Positions 17,207 to 25,686 of a stretch of 64,000 nt of DNA are shown in pieces. Location of the stretch: contig NZ_JAUSUH010000005.1 in assembly GCF_030813595.1 (NCBI RefSeq), positions 124,001 to 188,000 on the forward strand, given 5' to 3'. The notes beneath the pieces are model-generated. The model had not been told where the DNA came from and searched no databases. It saw nothing but the letters and a program-made list of their open reading frames with translations. The stretch is from Ancylobacter vacuolatus (GTDB lineage Bacteria; Pseudomonadota; Alphaproteobacteria; Rhizobiales; Xanthobacteraceae). The position numbers and the translations under genes are program-made. Each line of letters opens with the position of its first letter. Positions within the stretch are counted from its first letter, which is position 1.

Positions 17207-17431
17207 TCAGCCGCGCCGGGCTTCCAGATAGTCGACGCGGCGCTCCAGATTGGCTTCGCGCACCATGCCGGGAATGAGGAACAGATCGATGATCTGCCCG
17301 ATGCCAAGCAGGCCGAGGGTCAGCAGCCATAGGGCGCCGGTCCAGTAGCGGCCGGTATAGAAACGCTGGATGCCGCACACGCCGATCAGGCCGAAGCACC
17401 AGAACAGGTAGGCGATGGGGGTGGAACGCAT
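17207..17431 (-). CDS. TM2 domain-containing small membrane protein
   Basis: 74 residues: [20 protein letters not shown], then [19 protein letters not shown] and [17 protein letters not shown], i.e. two hydrophobic helices joined by the (H/Q)RFYxGRxxxG turn of TM2 proteins, followed by a short charged helix. The usual His of the HRFY motif is Gln here. It sits between cobO and cobQ on the same strand but has no known part in cobalamin synthesis. Confidence 0.88.
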   Translation of the reverse strand: MRSTPIAYLFWCFGLIGVCGIQRFYTGRYWTGALWLLTLGLLGIGQIIDLFLIPGMVREANLERRVDYLEARRG

Positions 17432-17554
17432 CGAAGCGTTTCTCCATGAAAGCACTACGCCGCAACACTCGGCGCTGTGTATGAGATAGGAATGTCGCAG
17501 CACAATTGCGAGATCGCCGCTGCCAAATTCTTGCAGCGTCTTGTGACGGGCGCA

Positions 17555-18175
17555 TCAAAACTCGATGCCCTTCTGCGCCTTCACACCGGCTTTGAAATGG
17601 TGCTTGACGAGGCCCATCTCGGTGACGAGATCGGCGGCCTCGATCAGCTCAGCCTTGGCGTTGCGGCCGGTGACGACGATGTGTAGCCCCGCGCGGCGGG
17701 CGCTGAGCGCCGCGACGACCTCGGGCAACGGGAGATAGTCGTAGCGCAGGGCGATGTTCAGCTCGTCGAGGATGAGCAGGCCGATGGCGGGGTCGTCCAT
17801 CATCTCCCGCACCTTGTCCCACGCGCGGCGGGCGGCCGCGATGTCGCGGGCGAGGTCCTGCGTCTCCCAGGTGAAGCCCTCGCCCATGGAGTGCCACTCG
17901 ACGCGCGGGCCGAAACTCTCCAGCGCGCGGCGCTCGCCCGATTCCCAGGCGCCCTTGATGAACTGCACCACGCCGACCTTGGCCCCGTCCGGCTGGCCGA
18001 GGGTGCGCAGAGCGAGGCCGAAGGCGGCGGTGGATTTGCCCTTGCCGGGGCCGGTATGGACGATGAGCAGGCCCTTCTCGACGGATTTTTCCGCCACTTC
18101 CGCGTCCTGCACCGCCTTGCGCTTTTCCATCTTGGCGCGGTGGCGGGCGGCGTCCTCGGGCGAGATCTCGGTCAT
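17555..18175 (-). CDS. cobO: Cob(I)yrinic acid a,c-diamide adenosyltransferase CobO
   Basis: 206 residues, CobO/BtuR family. P-loop HTGPGKGKSTAAFGLALR near residue 41, then VGVVQFIKGAW, WHSMGEGFTWETQD, LLILDELNIALRYDYL and HIVVTGRNA. It transfers 5'-deoxyadenosyl from ATP to cobalt. The start overlaps the cobU stop by 4 bp, so the two are translationally coupled. Confidence 0.96.
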   Translation of the reverse strand: MTEISPEDAARHRAKMEKRKAVQDAEVAEKSVEKGLLIVHTGPGKGKSTAAFGLALRTLGQPDGAKVGVVQFIKGAWESGERRALESFGPRVEWHSMGEGFTWETQDLARDIAAARRAWDKVREMMDDPAIGLLILDELNIALRYDYLPLPEVVAALSARRAGLHIVVTGRNAKAELIEAADLVTEMGLVKHHFKAGVKAQKGIEF

Positions 18176-18687
18176 CGGGCGCTTCCTTTCACGAACAGCG
18201 GCAGGCCGGCGACCATGAAGATCACGCTGTCGGCACGGGCGGCCACAGTCTGGTTGAGCCGGCCCTGCGCGTCGCGGAAACGGCGGGCCAGTGCGTTGTC
18301 GGGCACGATGCCGAGCCCGACCTCATTCGACACCACGACCACCGGCCCTTCATGGGCCGCCAGCGCCTCCACCAGCGCGGCGCATTCAGTGGCGAGGTCG
18401 GCCTCCGCCAGCATCCGGTTGCTGAGCCAGAGGGTGAGGCAGTCCACCAGCACCGGCCGGCCGGGCGGCAGCGCTTTCAGCGTTGCGGCAAGCTCGTGCG
18501 GGGCGTCCAGCGTCTGCCAGCCCGCGCCGCGCCGGGCACGGTGCAGGGCGATGCGCTCTTCCATTTCGCTGTCCCAGGCCTGCGCGGTGGCGATGTAGCT
18601 CCAGGGCGGGGAAAAGCCTGAGATGAGCCCTTCGGCATAAGCGCTCTTGCCGGAGCGGGCGCCGCCGAGGACGAGGGTCAGCGCCAT
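18172..18687 (-). CDS. cobU: Adenosylcobinamide kinase / guanylyltransferase CobU (CobP)
   Basis: 171 residues. P-loop LVLGGARSGKSAYAEGLI at the N terminus, YIATAQAWDSEMEERIALHRARR (guanylylated His region), VLVDCLTLWLSNRM and VVVSNEVGLGIVPDNALARRFRDAQGR. It phosphorylates adenosylcobinamide and transfers GMP to it. First gene of the leftward cobU-cobO set, divergent from the riboswitch-controlled cobW operon. Confidence 0.96.
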   Translation of the reverse strand: MALTLVLGGARSGKSAYAEGLISGFSPPWSYIATAQAWDSEMEERIALHRARRGAGWQTLDAPHELAATLKALPPGRPVLVDCLTLWLSNRMLAEADLATECAALVEALAAHEGPVVVVSNEVGLGIVPDNALARRFRDAQGRLNQTVAARADSVIFMVAGLPLFVKGSAR

Positions 18688-18801
18688 GGAGCGGGGGCCG
18701 GGGCAAAGCGGGGCGTCATCGTCGTCGGCTCCTGTCGTCGGCTGCGGGCGAGCGGCGGACTATAGCCGGGGCGCACCGCCGGGCAACCGGCGCCGTCCGG
18801 T

Positions 18802-18830
18802 TTGACTTTGCCGGCCAAGCCTCCTTAAGT
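18802..18830 (+). promoter_or_regulatory. Candidate sigma-70 promoter for the cobW operon
   Basis: TTGACT at 18802-18807, 17 bp spacer, TTAAGT at 18825-18830, immediately before the riboswitch. The -35 match is good, the -10 is weak. Confidence 0.5.
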
Positions 18831-18832
18831 GG

Positions 18833-19026
18833 CCGCGACCGTCGGTTTCCTCCCGCCAGGGAGGGACGAAGAGGGAATGCGGTGCGGGGCGCTTTCAGGC
18901 CCCCAATTCCGCGGCTGCCCCCGCAACTGTGAGCGGCGAGCCTCAGCCGGAAGCCACTGGAGACCTCTCCGGGAAGGCGGCGACGAGGCAGCGACCCGCG
19001 AGCCAGGAGACCTGCCGGTGGTCCGG
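18833..19026 (+). promoter_or_regulatory. Cobalamin (B12) riboswitch
   Basis: The conserved elements occur in the expected order: gagggaatgcggtg, then ttccgcggctgcccccgcaactgt, gagcg, the B12 box gccactgg, gggaagg, and cgcgagccaggagacctgcc. A possible expression-platform hairpin follows at 19034-19053 (tgccgg...ccggca). It is 124 bp upstream of cobW and should lower expression of the downstream genes when adenosylcobalamin is plentiful. Together with its promoter and leader it accounts for most of the 462 bp between cobU and cobW. Confidence 0.95.
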
Positions 19027-19149
19027 TCGTGCGTGCCGGCGGGGTGCCCGGCAGACAGGCAGAGCCGTGCTGAGGCGCGCGGCTTCGCGCGGAAGCTCCT
19101 TTCCGCGACCGACGCATCCCGCGATTCCTGAGCTTCGTGGAGATGCCGC

Positions 19150-20217
19150 ATGTCCGTCGCCGATTCCCGCCCCGCCGCCCTCGACCGGGTTCCCTGCACC
19201 ATCGTCACCGGCTTTCTCGGCTCGGGAAAGACGACGCTGATCCGTCATGTGCTGGAGAATGCGCGCGGCAAAAGGCTGGCGGTGATCGTCAACGAGTTCG
19301 GCGATGTCGGCATCGATGGCGAGATCCTGAAGGGCTGCGGCGTCGACTCCTGCCCGGAAGAGAACATCGTCGAACTCGCCAATGGCTGCATCTGCTGCAC
19401 CGTGGCGGATGATTTCGTGCCGGCGCTCGACGCCATTCTCGCGCTTGAGCCGAAGGTCGACCACATCCTGATCGAGACCTCCGGCCTCGCTTTGCCCAAG
19501 CCGCTGGTGCAGGCCTTCCACTGGCCGGCGATCAAGAGCCGGGTGACGGTGGACGGGGTGGTGGCGGTGGTGGATGGCGAGGCGCTGGCGTCGGGCCGCG
19601 TCGCCCATGACCATGACGCGCTCGCCGCCCAGCGCGCGGCCGATGACAGCCTCGACCATGACGACCCGATCGAGGAAGTGTTCGACGACCAGATCGCCTG
19701 CGCCGACCTCGTGCTCCTCACCAAGGCCGACCTGATCAATGAGGCCGGACAGGCGAAGGCCCGCGCCGCGCTCGACGCCGAGCTGCCCAAGGGCGTGCGG
19801 GTGGTGAGCGTCACCGACGGGCGGATCGACCCGGCAATCCTGATGGGCCTCGGCGTCGGCACCGAGAACGACATCGAGAACCGCAAGACGCATCACGATG
19901 ACGAGCTCGACCACGACCATGACGATTTCGACAGCTTCGTCGTCGAGGTGCCTGAAATCACCGACCCGGCCGAGTTCGCGGCGCGGGTGGCGCGGGCGGC
20001 GGACGAGGCGGATGTGCTGCGGGTGAAGGGGTTCTTGCCGGTCGCCGGCAAGTCGATGCGGCTTCTGGTGCAGGCGGTGGGCCCGCGCGTGGCGCATCAT
20101 TTCGACCGGCCCTGGGGCACGGGCGCGCGCACCGGCCGCCTTGTCGCCATCGGGCTGAAGGGGCTGGACCGGGCCAAGGTGGAAGCGATCCTCGCCGGGG
20201 AGAGCGTGGCGGCGTGA
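19150..20217 (+). CDS. cobW: CobW family GTPase
   Basis: 355 residues, COG0523 G3E GTPase. P-loop TIVTGFLGSGKTTLIRHVL, VNEFGDVGIDGEIL, the metal-binding GCICCTV motif, IETSGLALPKP, and TKADLIN (guanine specificity). A His/Asp-rich stretch (HHDDELDHDHDDFD) lies before the C-terminal CobW_C domain, which ends GLDRAKVEAIL. CobW is thought to help deliver cobalt for the aerobic pathway. Its position directly after a cobalamin riboswitch and before cobN supports CobW rather than a zinc-related COG0523 paralogue. Confidence 0.94.
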   Translation: MSVADSRPAALDRVPCTIVTGFLGSGKTTLIRHVLENARGKRLAVIVNEFGDVGIDGEILKGCGVDSCPEENIVELANGCICCTVADDFVPALDAILALEPKVDHILIETSGLALPKPLVQAFHWPAIKSRVTVDGVVAVVDGEALASGRVAHDHDALAAQRAADDSLDHDDPIEEVFDDQIACADLVLLTKADLINEAGQAKARAALDAELPKGVRVVSVTDGRIDPAILMGLGVGTENDIENRKTHHDDELDHDHDDFDSFVVEVPEITDPAEFAARVARAADEADVLRVKGFLPVAGKSMRLLVQAVGPRVAHHFDRPWGTGARTGRLVAIGLKGLDRAKVEAILAGESVAA

Positions 20218-20223
20218 GCCTTC

Positions 20224-20319
20224 CGTCATCCCGGACGGCCGCGAGGCCGATCCGGGATCGCCGGCCGGTATGAACGGCAACCGATCCCGGCTCTGCGCTG
20301 CGCTTCGGCCGGGATGACG
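20224..20319. repeat. Family B palindromic repeat between cobW and cobN
   Basis: cgtcatcccggacggccgcg...gatccgggatcg and gatcccggctct...ggccgggatgacg. It occupies most of the 124 bp between two genes of one operon. Confidence 0.85.
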
Positions 20320-20341
20320 ACTTCAGGAGACGCGCCACCCC

Positions 20342-23300
20342 ATGCACATCCTCACCACCACCTCCTCCAGCCTCGACGATCTGGTCGAGCCGGTCGATCT
20401 CGGCCAGACGCCGGGCGAGGTGGTGATCGTCTCCTTTGCCGACAGCGATCTCGGCGCGCTGGCGCGGGCGCAGGAGGCGATGGCGCAGGAGGTGGGGGCG
20501 CAGGAGGTGGGGGCGCAGCAGGCCGGGCTGCCCAGCCTGCGCCTCGCTAATCTGCGCGATCTCCGGCACCCGATGTCGGTCGATCTGTGGATCGACAAGG
20601 TGGGGACCCGAGCCCGCATCGTGGTGGTGCGGCTGCTCGGCGGGCTCGACTGGTGGCGCTATGGCGTCGACCGGCTCAGCGCCGAGGCGCGCGCGCGCGG
20701 TTTCACCCTCGCCGTGCTGCCGGGCGAGGACCGCGACGATCCGCGCCTTGCCGAGGCCTCGACCCTTGACGAGGCCGAACTCGCCGTGCTGCTCGGCTAT
20801 TTCCGCGCCGGCGGGCCGGCGAATATGGCCGCGCTGCTGCGGGTTCTCGCCATCCATGCGGGGCGGGCAATGGCCGCCCCGCCCGCGCCGCAGAACCTGC
20901 CGCTGGCGGGGTTTTATGAGGGGGATGGTGCTTCCCCCTCATCCAACCCTCTCCCCGACGGGGAGAGGGCTTTTGCCAGCTTCCCCCCGCCGTTTTCTTC
21001 GCCCTCTCCCCGGCGGGGAGAGGGTCGGGGTGAGGGGCCTTCTGCTGCCGCCATCCCCGTCATTTTCTACCGCTCCATGGCGCTGGCGGGGGATACCGCG
21101 CCGGTCGACGCGCTGTGCGCCGCACTTCGCGCGCGCGGGCTCGACCCCCGGCCGATCTATGTTGCCAGCCTGAAGGAGCCGACCTCCATCGCCTTTCTTA
21201 AGGCGGCGCTGGCGGAGATGGCGCCGGCGGCGATCCTCACGCTCACCGCCTTCGCCGCCGCCGATCCCGGCGAGGATACCGTGCTCGACGCGCCCGGCGT
21301 GCCGGTGCTGCAGGCGATTGTCGCCACCACCAAGCGCGCCGCCTGGGTGGAGGGCGTGCGCGGCCTGACCAGCGCCGATCTCGCCATGCATGTGGTGCTG
21401 CCCGAACTCGACGGGCGGGTGCTGGCCGGGGCGCTCTCCTTCAAGGCGCCGCAGGAAACCCCCGCCGTGCCCGGCTTCGCCGCGCTGGTGAACCGTCCCG
21501 AGCCGGACAGGGTGGCGCAGGTGGCCGACCGCGTCGCTAGCCTGGTGCGGCTGCGGGCGACCCCGCGCGGGGAGCGGCGGATCACCGTGCTGATGCCGGA
21601 CTATGCCGGCGCCCCCGGCCGCACCGGCTGGGCGGTGGGTCTCGACGTGCCGGCGAGCGTGCGGGCGCTGCTGGCGGACCTGCAGGCCGCCGGCTACGCG
21701 GTGGACGGGGTACCGGCGGATGAGAAGGCGCTGGTGGCGGCGGTGAGGGGCGGGCGCTTCGCGCGGCACGACGGGGAGAGGGATGGGGTGAGGGGTACTT
21801 TGCCCTCCGCACCCCTCCTCCCCCTCACCCAACCCTCTCCCCGGCGGGGAGAGGGCTTTGCGTGGCACGACGGCGGTCTCTCCCTTGCCGCCTATCGCGC
21901 CCATCTCGCCACGCTGCCGCCCGAGGCGGCGGCGGCCGTCGAGGCCGCCTGGGGGCCGCCGGAGGACGACCCGGACCTGATCGACGCTGCCTTCCATTTC
22001 CGCGCCGCCCGCTTCGGCCACGTCACTGTCGCCCTGGCGCCGGAGCGGGGCTCGGTGGCCGAGCGGCGGGCGCAGTATCACGACCCGGCGCTGCCGCCGC
22101 GCCATGGGCTGCTGGCCTTCGGCCTGTGGCTGCAACATTCCGCCGACGCCCTCGTCCATATGGGCGCGCATGGCACGCTGGAATGGCTGCCGGGCAAGCA
22201 TGTGGCGCTCACCCGCGCCTGCTTCCCCGAAGCCGTGCTCGGCGCCCTGCCGGTGGCCTATCCGTTCATTGTCTCCAATCCCGGCGAGGCGGCGCAGGCC
22301 AAGCGGCGGATCGCGGCGGTGACGCTTGGCCATCTGCCGCCGCCGACGCAGGAGGCCGGCCTCGCCGGCGAGGCCGCCGCGCTGGAGCGGCTGGTGGATG
22401 AATATGCGCAGGCCGACGGGCTCGACCGCCGCCGCCGCGAACGCCTCGCCCGGCTGATCGTGGAGGAGGCGACCCGCACCGGCTTTGCCCGCGACGCCGG
22501 GCTGGAGACGGGCGCCGACCCCGAGGAGGCCCTCAAGCAGATCGACGCCTTTCTCTGCGACATCAAGGAGATGCGGCTGAAGGACGGTTTTCACGTCTAT
22601 GGCCGCGGCCCCTGCGGCGAGGCGGAGCGCGACGGGCTGCTGGCGGCGCTGGACGCTCGCCGCGTGCCCGCCGGGCCGGCCGGTGCGCCGGGGCGCGGGC
22701 GGACCGACGTGATGCCGACCGGGCGGAACCTGTTCACCAGCGACCCCCGCGCTTTGCCGACCGCGACCGCGATGGATCTCGGCCGGCTGGCGGCCGACGA
22801 GATCGTGCGCGCCTATGCGCAGGCGCATGGCGACTGGCCGCGGGCGCTGGTGCTCGACCTCTGGGGCAGCGCGACGCTGCGCACCGGCGGCGAGGAAATC
22901 GCGCAAGGGCTGGCGCTGATCGGCGCACGGCCGGTGTGGGACCCGGGCTCGGGCCGCGTCACCGGCATCGAGGTGCTGCCGCCGGCCGTGCTGGGGCGTC
23001 CGCGCGTCGATGTCACCTTCCGCATCTCAGGGCTGTTCCGCGACCTGTTCCCGGCGCAGATCGCGCTCATCGACGCCGCGCTGCGGGCGGTGGCGCGGCG
23101 CGAGGAGAGCGACGAGGAAAACCCGCTGCGCGCGGCGGGCGAAGGGGCGGCGCGCATTTTCGGCACCGCGCCGGGGGCCTATGGCGCCGGGCTGGAACGT
23201 GGGGGCGACGGGGTGGAGCGGGAGGCGCTGGGCGCGGCCTATCTTGCCAGCGCCTCGCATGCCTATGGCGGGGCGGAAGGCGCGGCGCGGCCGGAGGAGG

Positions 23301-23839
23301 GTTTCGCGGCGCGGGTGGCGGCGGCGGACCTCCTGGTGCATGGCGCCGACGATCCCGGCCGTGACCTGCTGGAGGGCGATGCCGACCTCGCCTTTATCGG
23401 CGGCTTCGCGGCGGCGGCGGAACGGCTCGGCCGCCTGCCGGACCTCGTTGTGCTCGACACCTCCGACCCCGCCCGGCCCAAGGCGCGTCCGTTGGAGGCG
23501 GCGCTGGCCCGCATCGTGCGCGGGCGGGCGAACCCGCGCTATGTCGACGGCCTCACCCGCCACGGCCCGCGCGGGGCGGCGGAAATCGCCGAGACGGTGG
23601 ACCGGCTGATCGGCTTCGCCGAGGCGACGCGGGCGGTGCCCGGCCATCTGATCGACGCGCTGCACACCGCCTATGTCGGCGATGCCAATGTGCGCGCCTT
23701 CCTGATCGAGGCCTCGCCCGAGGCGGCGGCCTTCATCGCCGCCCGTTTTGAGGGCGCGCGCGACAAGGGGCTCTGGCACCCGCGCCGCAACGATGTGGGG
23801 GCCGACCTCGCCCAGCTTTCCGGGGAGGCGGCGGAATGA
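20342..23839 (+). CDS. cobN: Cobaltochelatase subunit CobN
   Basis: 1165 residues, large subunit of the ATP-dependent cobalt chelatase that inserts Co2+ into hydrogenobyrinic a,c-diamide together with CobS and CobT (not in the window). Conserved parts: IPVIFYRSMALAGDTAPVDAL, VLQAIVATTKRAAW, HGLLAFGLWLQHSADALVHMGAHGTLEWLPGKH (fragments), LPVAYPFIVSNPGEAAQAKRR, KEMRLKDGFHVYG, and a C-terminal GxNPRYVDGLTRHG region. Slightly shorter than rhizobial CobN (about 1275). Two stretches, residues about 198-232 and 474-506, are low-complexity (e.g. SPRRGEG) and are encoded by family C palindromic repeats inside the gene; the reading frame stays open through both. A short EVGAQ repeat occurs near residue 50. 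Confidence 0.95.
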   Translation: MHILTTTSSSLDDLVEPVDLGQTPGEVVIVSFADSDLGALARAQEAMAQEVGAQEVGAQQAGLPSLRLANLRDLRHPMSVDLWIDKVGTRARIVVVRLLGGLDWWRYGVDRLSAEARARGFTLAVLPGEDRDDPRLAEASTLDEAELAVLLGYFRAGGPANMAALLRVLAIHAGRAMAAPPAPQNLPLAGFYEGDGASPSSNPLPDGERAFASFPPPFSSPSPRRGEGRGEGPSAAAIPVIFYRSMALAGDTAPVDALCAALRARGLDPRPIYVASLKEPTSIAFLKAALAEMAPAAILTLTAFAAADPGEDTVLDAPGVPVLQAIVATTKRAAWVEGVRGLTSADLAMHVVLPELDGRVLAGALSFKAPQETPAVPGFAALVNRPEPDRVAQVADRVASLVRLRATPRGERRITVLMPDYAGAPGRTGWAVGLDVPASVRALLADLQAAGYAVDGVPADEKALVAAVRGGRFARHDGERDGVRGTLPSAPLLPLTQPSPRRGEGFAWHDGGLSLAAYRAHLATLPPEAAAAVEAAWGPPEDDPDLIDAAFHFRAARFGHVTVALAPERGSVAERRAQYHDPALPPRHGLLAFGLWLQHSADALVHMGAHGTLEWLPGKHVALTRACFPEAVLGALPVAYPFIVSNPGEAAQAKRRIAAVTLGHLPPPTQEAGLAGEAAALERLVDEYAQADGLDRRRRERLARLIVEEATRTGFARDAGLETGADPEEALKQIDAFLCDIKEMRLKDGFHVYGRGPCGEAERDGLLAALDARRVPAGPAGAPGRGRTDVMPTGRNLFTSDPRALPTATAMDLGRLAADEIVRAYAQAHGDWPRALVLDLWGSATLRTGGEEIAQGLALIGARPVWDPGSGRVTGIEVLPPAVLGRPRVDVTFRISGLFRDLFPAQIALIDAALRAVARREESDEENPLRAAGEGAARIFGTAPGAYGAGLERGGDGVEREALGAAYLASASHAYGGAEGAARPEEGFAARVAAADLLVHGADDPGRDLLEGDADLAFIGGFAAAAERLGRLPDLVVLDTSDPARPKARPLEAALARIVRGRANPRYVDGLTRHGPRGAAEIAETVDRLIGFAEATRAVPGHLIDALHTAYVGDANVRAFLIEASPEAAAFIAARFEGARDKGLWHPRRNDVGADLAQLSGEAAE
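20934..21037. repeat. Family C repeat pair inside cobN (first)
   Basis: aaccctctccccgacgggga-type and ccctctccccggcggggaga-type inverted units lie within the cobN reading frame and encode residues about 198-232 (SNPLPDGERA ... SPRRGEGRGEG). They separate the conserved FYEGDG and IPVIFYRS segments. Confidence 0.88.
21761..21873. repeat. Family C repeat inside cobN with flanking direct repeats (second)
   Basis: A family C pair (gacggggagagggatggggt... and ...ccctctccccggcggggaga) lies in frame in cobN. It is bounded by near-identical direct repeats, ttcgcgcggcacgacgg (21758-21774) and tttgcgtggcacgacgg (21857-21873), 15 of 17 identical, spaced exactly 99 bp. That is the pattern of an insertion with target duplication adding 33 codons. 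Confidence 0.85.
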
Positions 23840-25050
23840 GCGCGATTCCCGGTCAAGATCTTGCCTCCCTGCGGCGCGGCGCCTGTCCGAGCCTGCCGGA
23901 ACCGATGCAGACCGGCGACGGGCTGCTGGCGCGGCTGCAGCCGCTGGCGCCGCTGACGCTGGACCAGCTCGCCGGGCTGGCGCGGCTCGCGGCCGATCGC
24001 GGCAATGGCATCATCGAGGTGACGGCGCGCGGCAAGCTGCAGCTGCGGGGCTTGAGTGCGCAGACGGCGCCGGGCCTTGCCGAAGCGGTGGCGGCGCTCG
24101 GCATCGACGTGCCGCAGGGTTTTCCGGTGGAGGTGAGCGCGCTGGCGGGGCTCGACCCAAGCATGCGCTTCGACCCGCGCCCGCTGGCGCGGGCGATCGG
24201 CGACGGCGCCGCGCCGCTGGTGCCGCATCTGGCACCGAAGGCGTCGGTCGTGGTCGATGGCGGCGGGCTGTTCCGGCTCGGCGGGCTGAAGGCGGATATC
24301 GGTCTGACGGCCGGCAGCGGGGCGGCGGTGCGCGTCGCGCTTGCCGGAAAGGCGTGCGGCGAGGTGGACGCGAAACACGCGGCGGCGGTGGTTATCGCGC
24401 TGCTGGAGCGGTTGGCGGCGCGGGGAGACAGCGCGCGCATGGCGGAGCTTGTGGCGGTGGAGGGCATCGCCACTCTTCGCGCCGAATTCGGCCTCGCCCC
24501 GCCCCTCGCCGCGTCGGGGGAGGGCGTCGACCCGGTGGGGCTGCACCCGCTCAGCGACGGAAGTGTCGCGCTCGGCATCGGCCTTGCCTTCGGGCAGATC
24601 CGGGCGGTGGTGCTGGGCGAACTGGTCGCGGCGGCCGGCCGGGCCGGGGTGGCCCGTGTCGAACCGGCCGCCGGGCGGGCGCTGCTGCTGGTCGGGCCAG
24701 CGCCCGAGGCGGCGGCGGAGTTGCGCGAGGTGGCGGCCGGGCTCGGCCTGCTCACTGACCCCAAAGATCCGCGCCGGCGGGTCTATGCCTGCGCCGGGCA
24801 GCCGGCCTGCGCCTCGGCGCGGCTCGACACCCATGCCCTCGCGGCGACGCTGGTACCGCTGCTCGACGGGCGCGATCTCCATGTTTCCGGCTGCCCGAAG
24901 GGCTGCGCGCACCCTTCAAAAGCGGCGCTGACCATCGTGGGGCTGGACGAAGGGGCGGGTCTCGTGGTCGAAGGCACGCCGCGCGATGTGCCCGCCCGCA
25001 TCGTGCCTCCCGCGCAGCTGCGCGAGACATTGCAGAAGGATCTGGCCTGA
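23836..25050 (+). CDS. cobG: Precorrin-3B synthase CobG
   Basis: 404 residues, nitrite/sulfite-reductase-like Fe-S protein. N-terminal RRGACPSLPEPMQTGDGLL and RGNGIIEVTARGKLQLRGL are typical of CobG. 4Fe-4S/sirohaem-like cysteines appear as CAGQPACASARLDTH and SGCPKGCAHPSKA. CobG uses O2 to make precorrin-3B, so this cell uses the aerobic (late cobalt insertion) route. ATG overlaps the cobN stop (ATGA), indicating coupling. Confidence 0.95.
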   Translation: MSAIPGQDLASLRRGACPSLPEPMQTGDGLLARLQPLAPLTLDQLAGLARLAADRGNGIIEVTARGKLQLRGLSAQTAPGLAEAVAALGIDVPQGFPVEVSALAGLDPSMRFDPRPLARAIGDGAAPLVPHLAPKASVVVDGGGLFRLGGLKADIGLTAGSGAAVRVALAGKACGEVDAKHAAAVVIALLERLAARGDSARMAELVAVEGIATLRAEFGLAPPLAASGEGVDPVGLHPLSDGSVALGIGLAFGQIRAVVLGELVAAAGRAGVARVEPAAGRALLLVGPAPEAAAELREVAAGLGLLTDPKDPRRRVYACAGQPACASARLDTHALAATLVPLLDGRDLHVSGCPKGCAHPSKAALTIVGLDEGAGLVVEGTPRDVPARIVPPAQLRETLQKDLA

Positions 25051-25686
25051 GTGTCCACCCCGTTCGAGTATGAGCGCGACGGCAATGCGATCTATCAGCG
25101 CTCCTTCGCCATCATCCGCGAAGAGGCCGAGCTTGGCCGCTTCACGCCTGATGAGGCGGATGTGGCGGTGCGGATGATCCATGCCTGCGGGCTGGTGGAA
25201 GCCGCCTTCGCCATCGATTTCGCCCCTGATCTGGTGCGGGCCGCCCGCAACGCGCTCAAGGCCGGCGCACCGATCCTGTGCGACGCGCAGATGGTGGCGC
25301 ATGGCGTCACCCGCGCCCGGCTGCCGGCGCATAACGAGGTGATCTGTACCCTGCGCGAGCCCGACGTGGCCGATCTCGCCGAGCGGCTCGGCACCACCCG
25401 CTCCGCCGCCGCGCTGGAGCTGTGGCGCGACCATATGGAAGGCGCTGTCATCGCTATCGGCAACGCGCCGACCGCGCTGTTCCGCCTCATGGAAATGCTC
25501 GATGCCGGCGCGCCGAAGCCGGCGGCGATTCTCGGCATTCCCGTGGGCTTTGTTGGCGCGGCCGAATCCAAGGACGCGCTGGCGCTGGGCGAGCATGGCG
25601 TGCCGTGGCTGGTGGTGCGCGGCCGGTTAGGGGGCAGCGCCATGACGGCGGCGGCGGTGAACGCGCTGGCGAGGCCGGGCCTATGA
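25051..25686 (+). CDS. cobH: Precorrin-8X methylmutase CobH
   Basis: 211 residues, GTG start directly abutting the cobG stop. YQRSFAIIREEAELGRF, catalytic His44 in VRMIHACGLVE, LKAGAPILCDAQMVAHGVTR, AIGNAPTALFRL, and IPVGFVGAAESK are all family signatures. It moves the C11 methyl to C12, giving hydrogenobyrinic acid. Full length. Confidence 0.97.
   Translation: MSTPFEYERDGNAIYQRSFAIIREEAELGRFTPDEADVAVRMIHACGLVEAAFAIDFAPDLVRAARNALKAGAPILCDAQMVAHGVTRARLPAHNEVICTLREPDVADLAERLGTTRSAAALELWRDHMEGAVIAIGNAPTALFRLMEMLDAGAPKPAAILGIPVGFVGAAESKDALALGEHGVPWLVVRGRLGGSAMTAAAVNALARPGL

Noticed and set aside
20939-22906. A 655-codon open frame opposite cobN
   Set aside because: Antisense shadow, composed largely of Arg/Gly/His with no domain.
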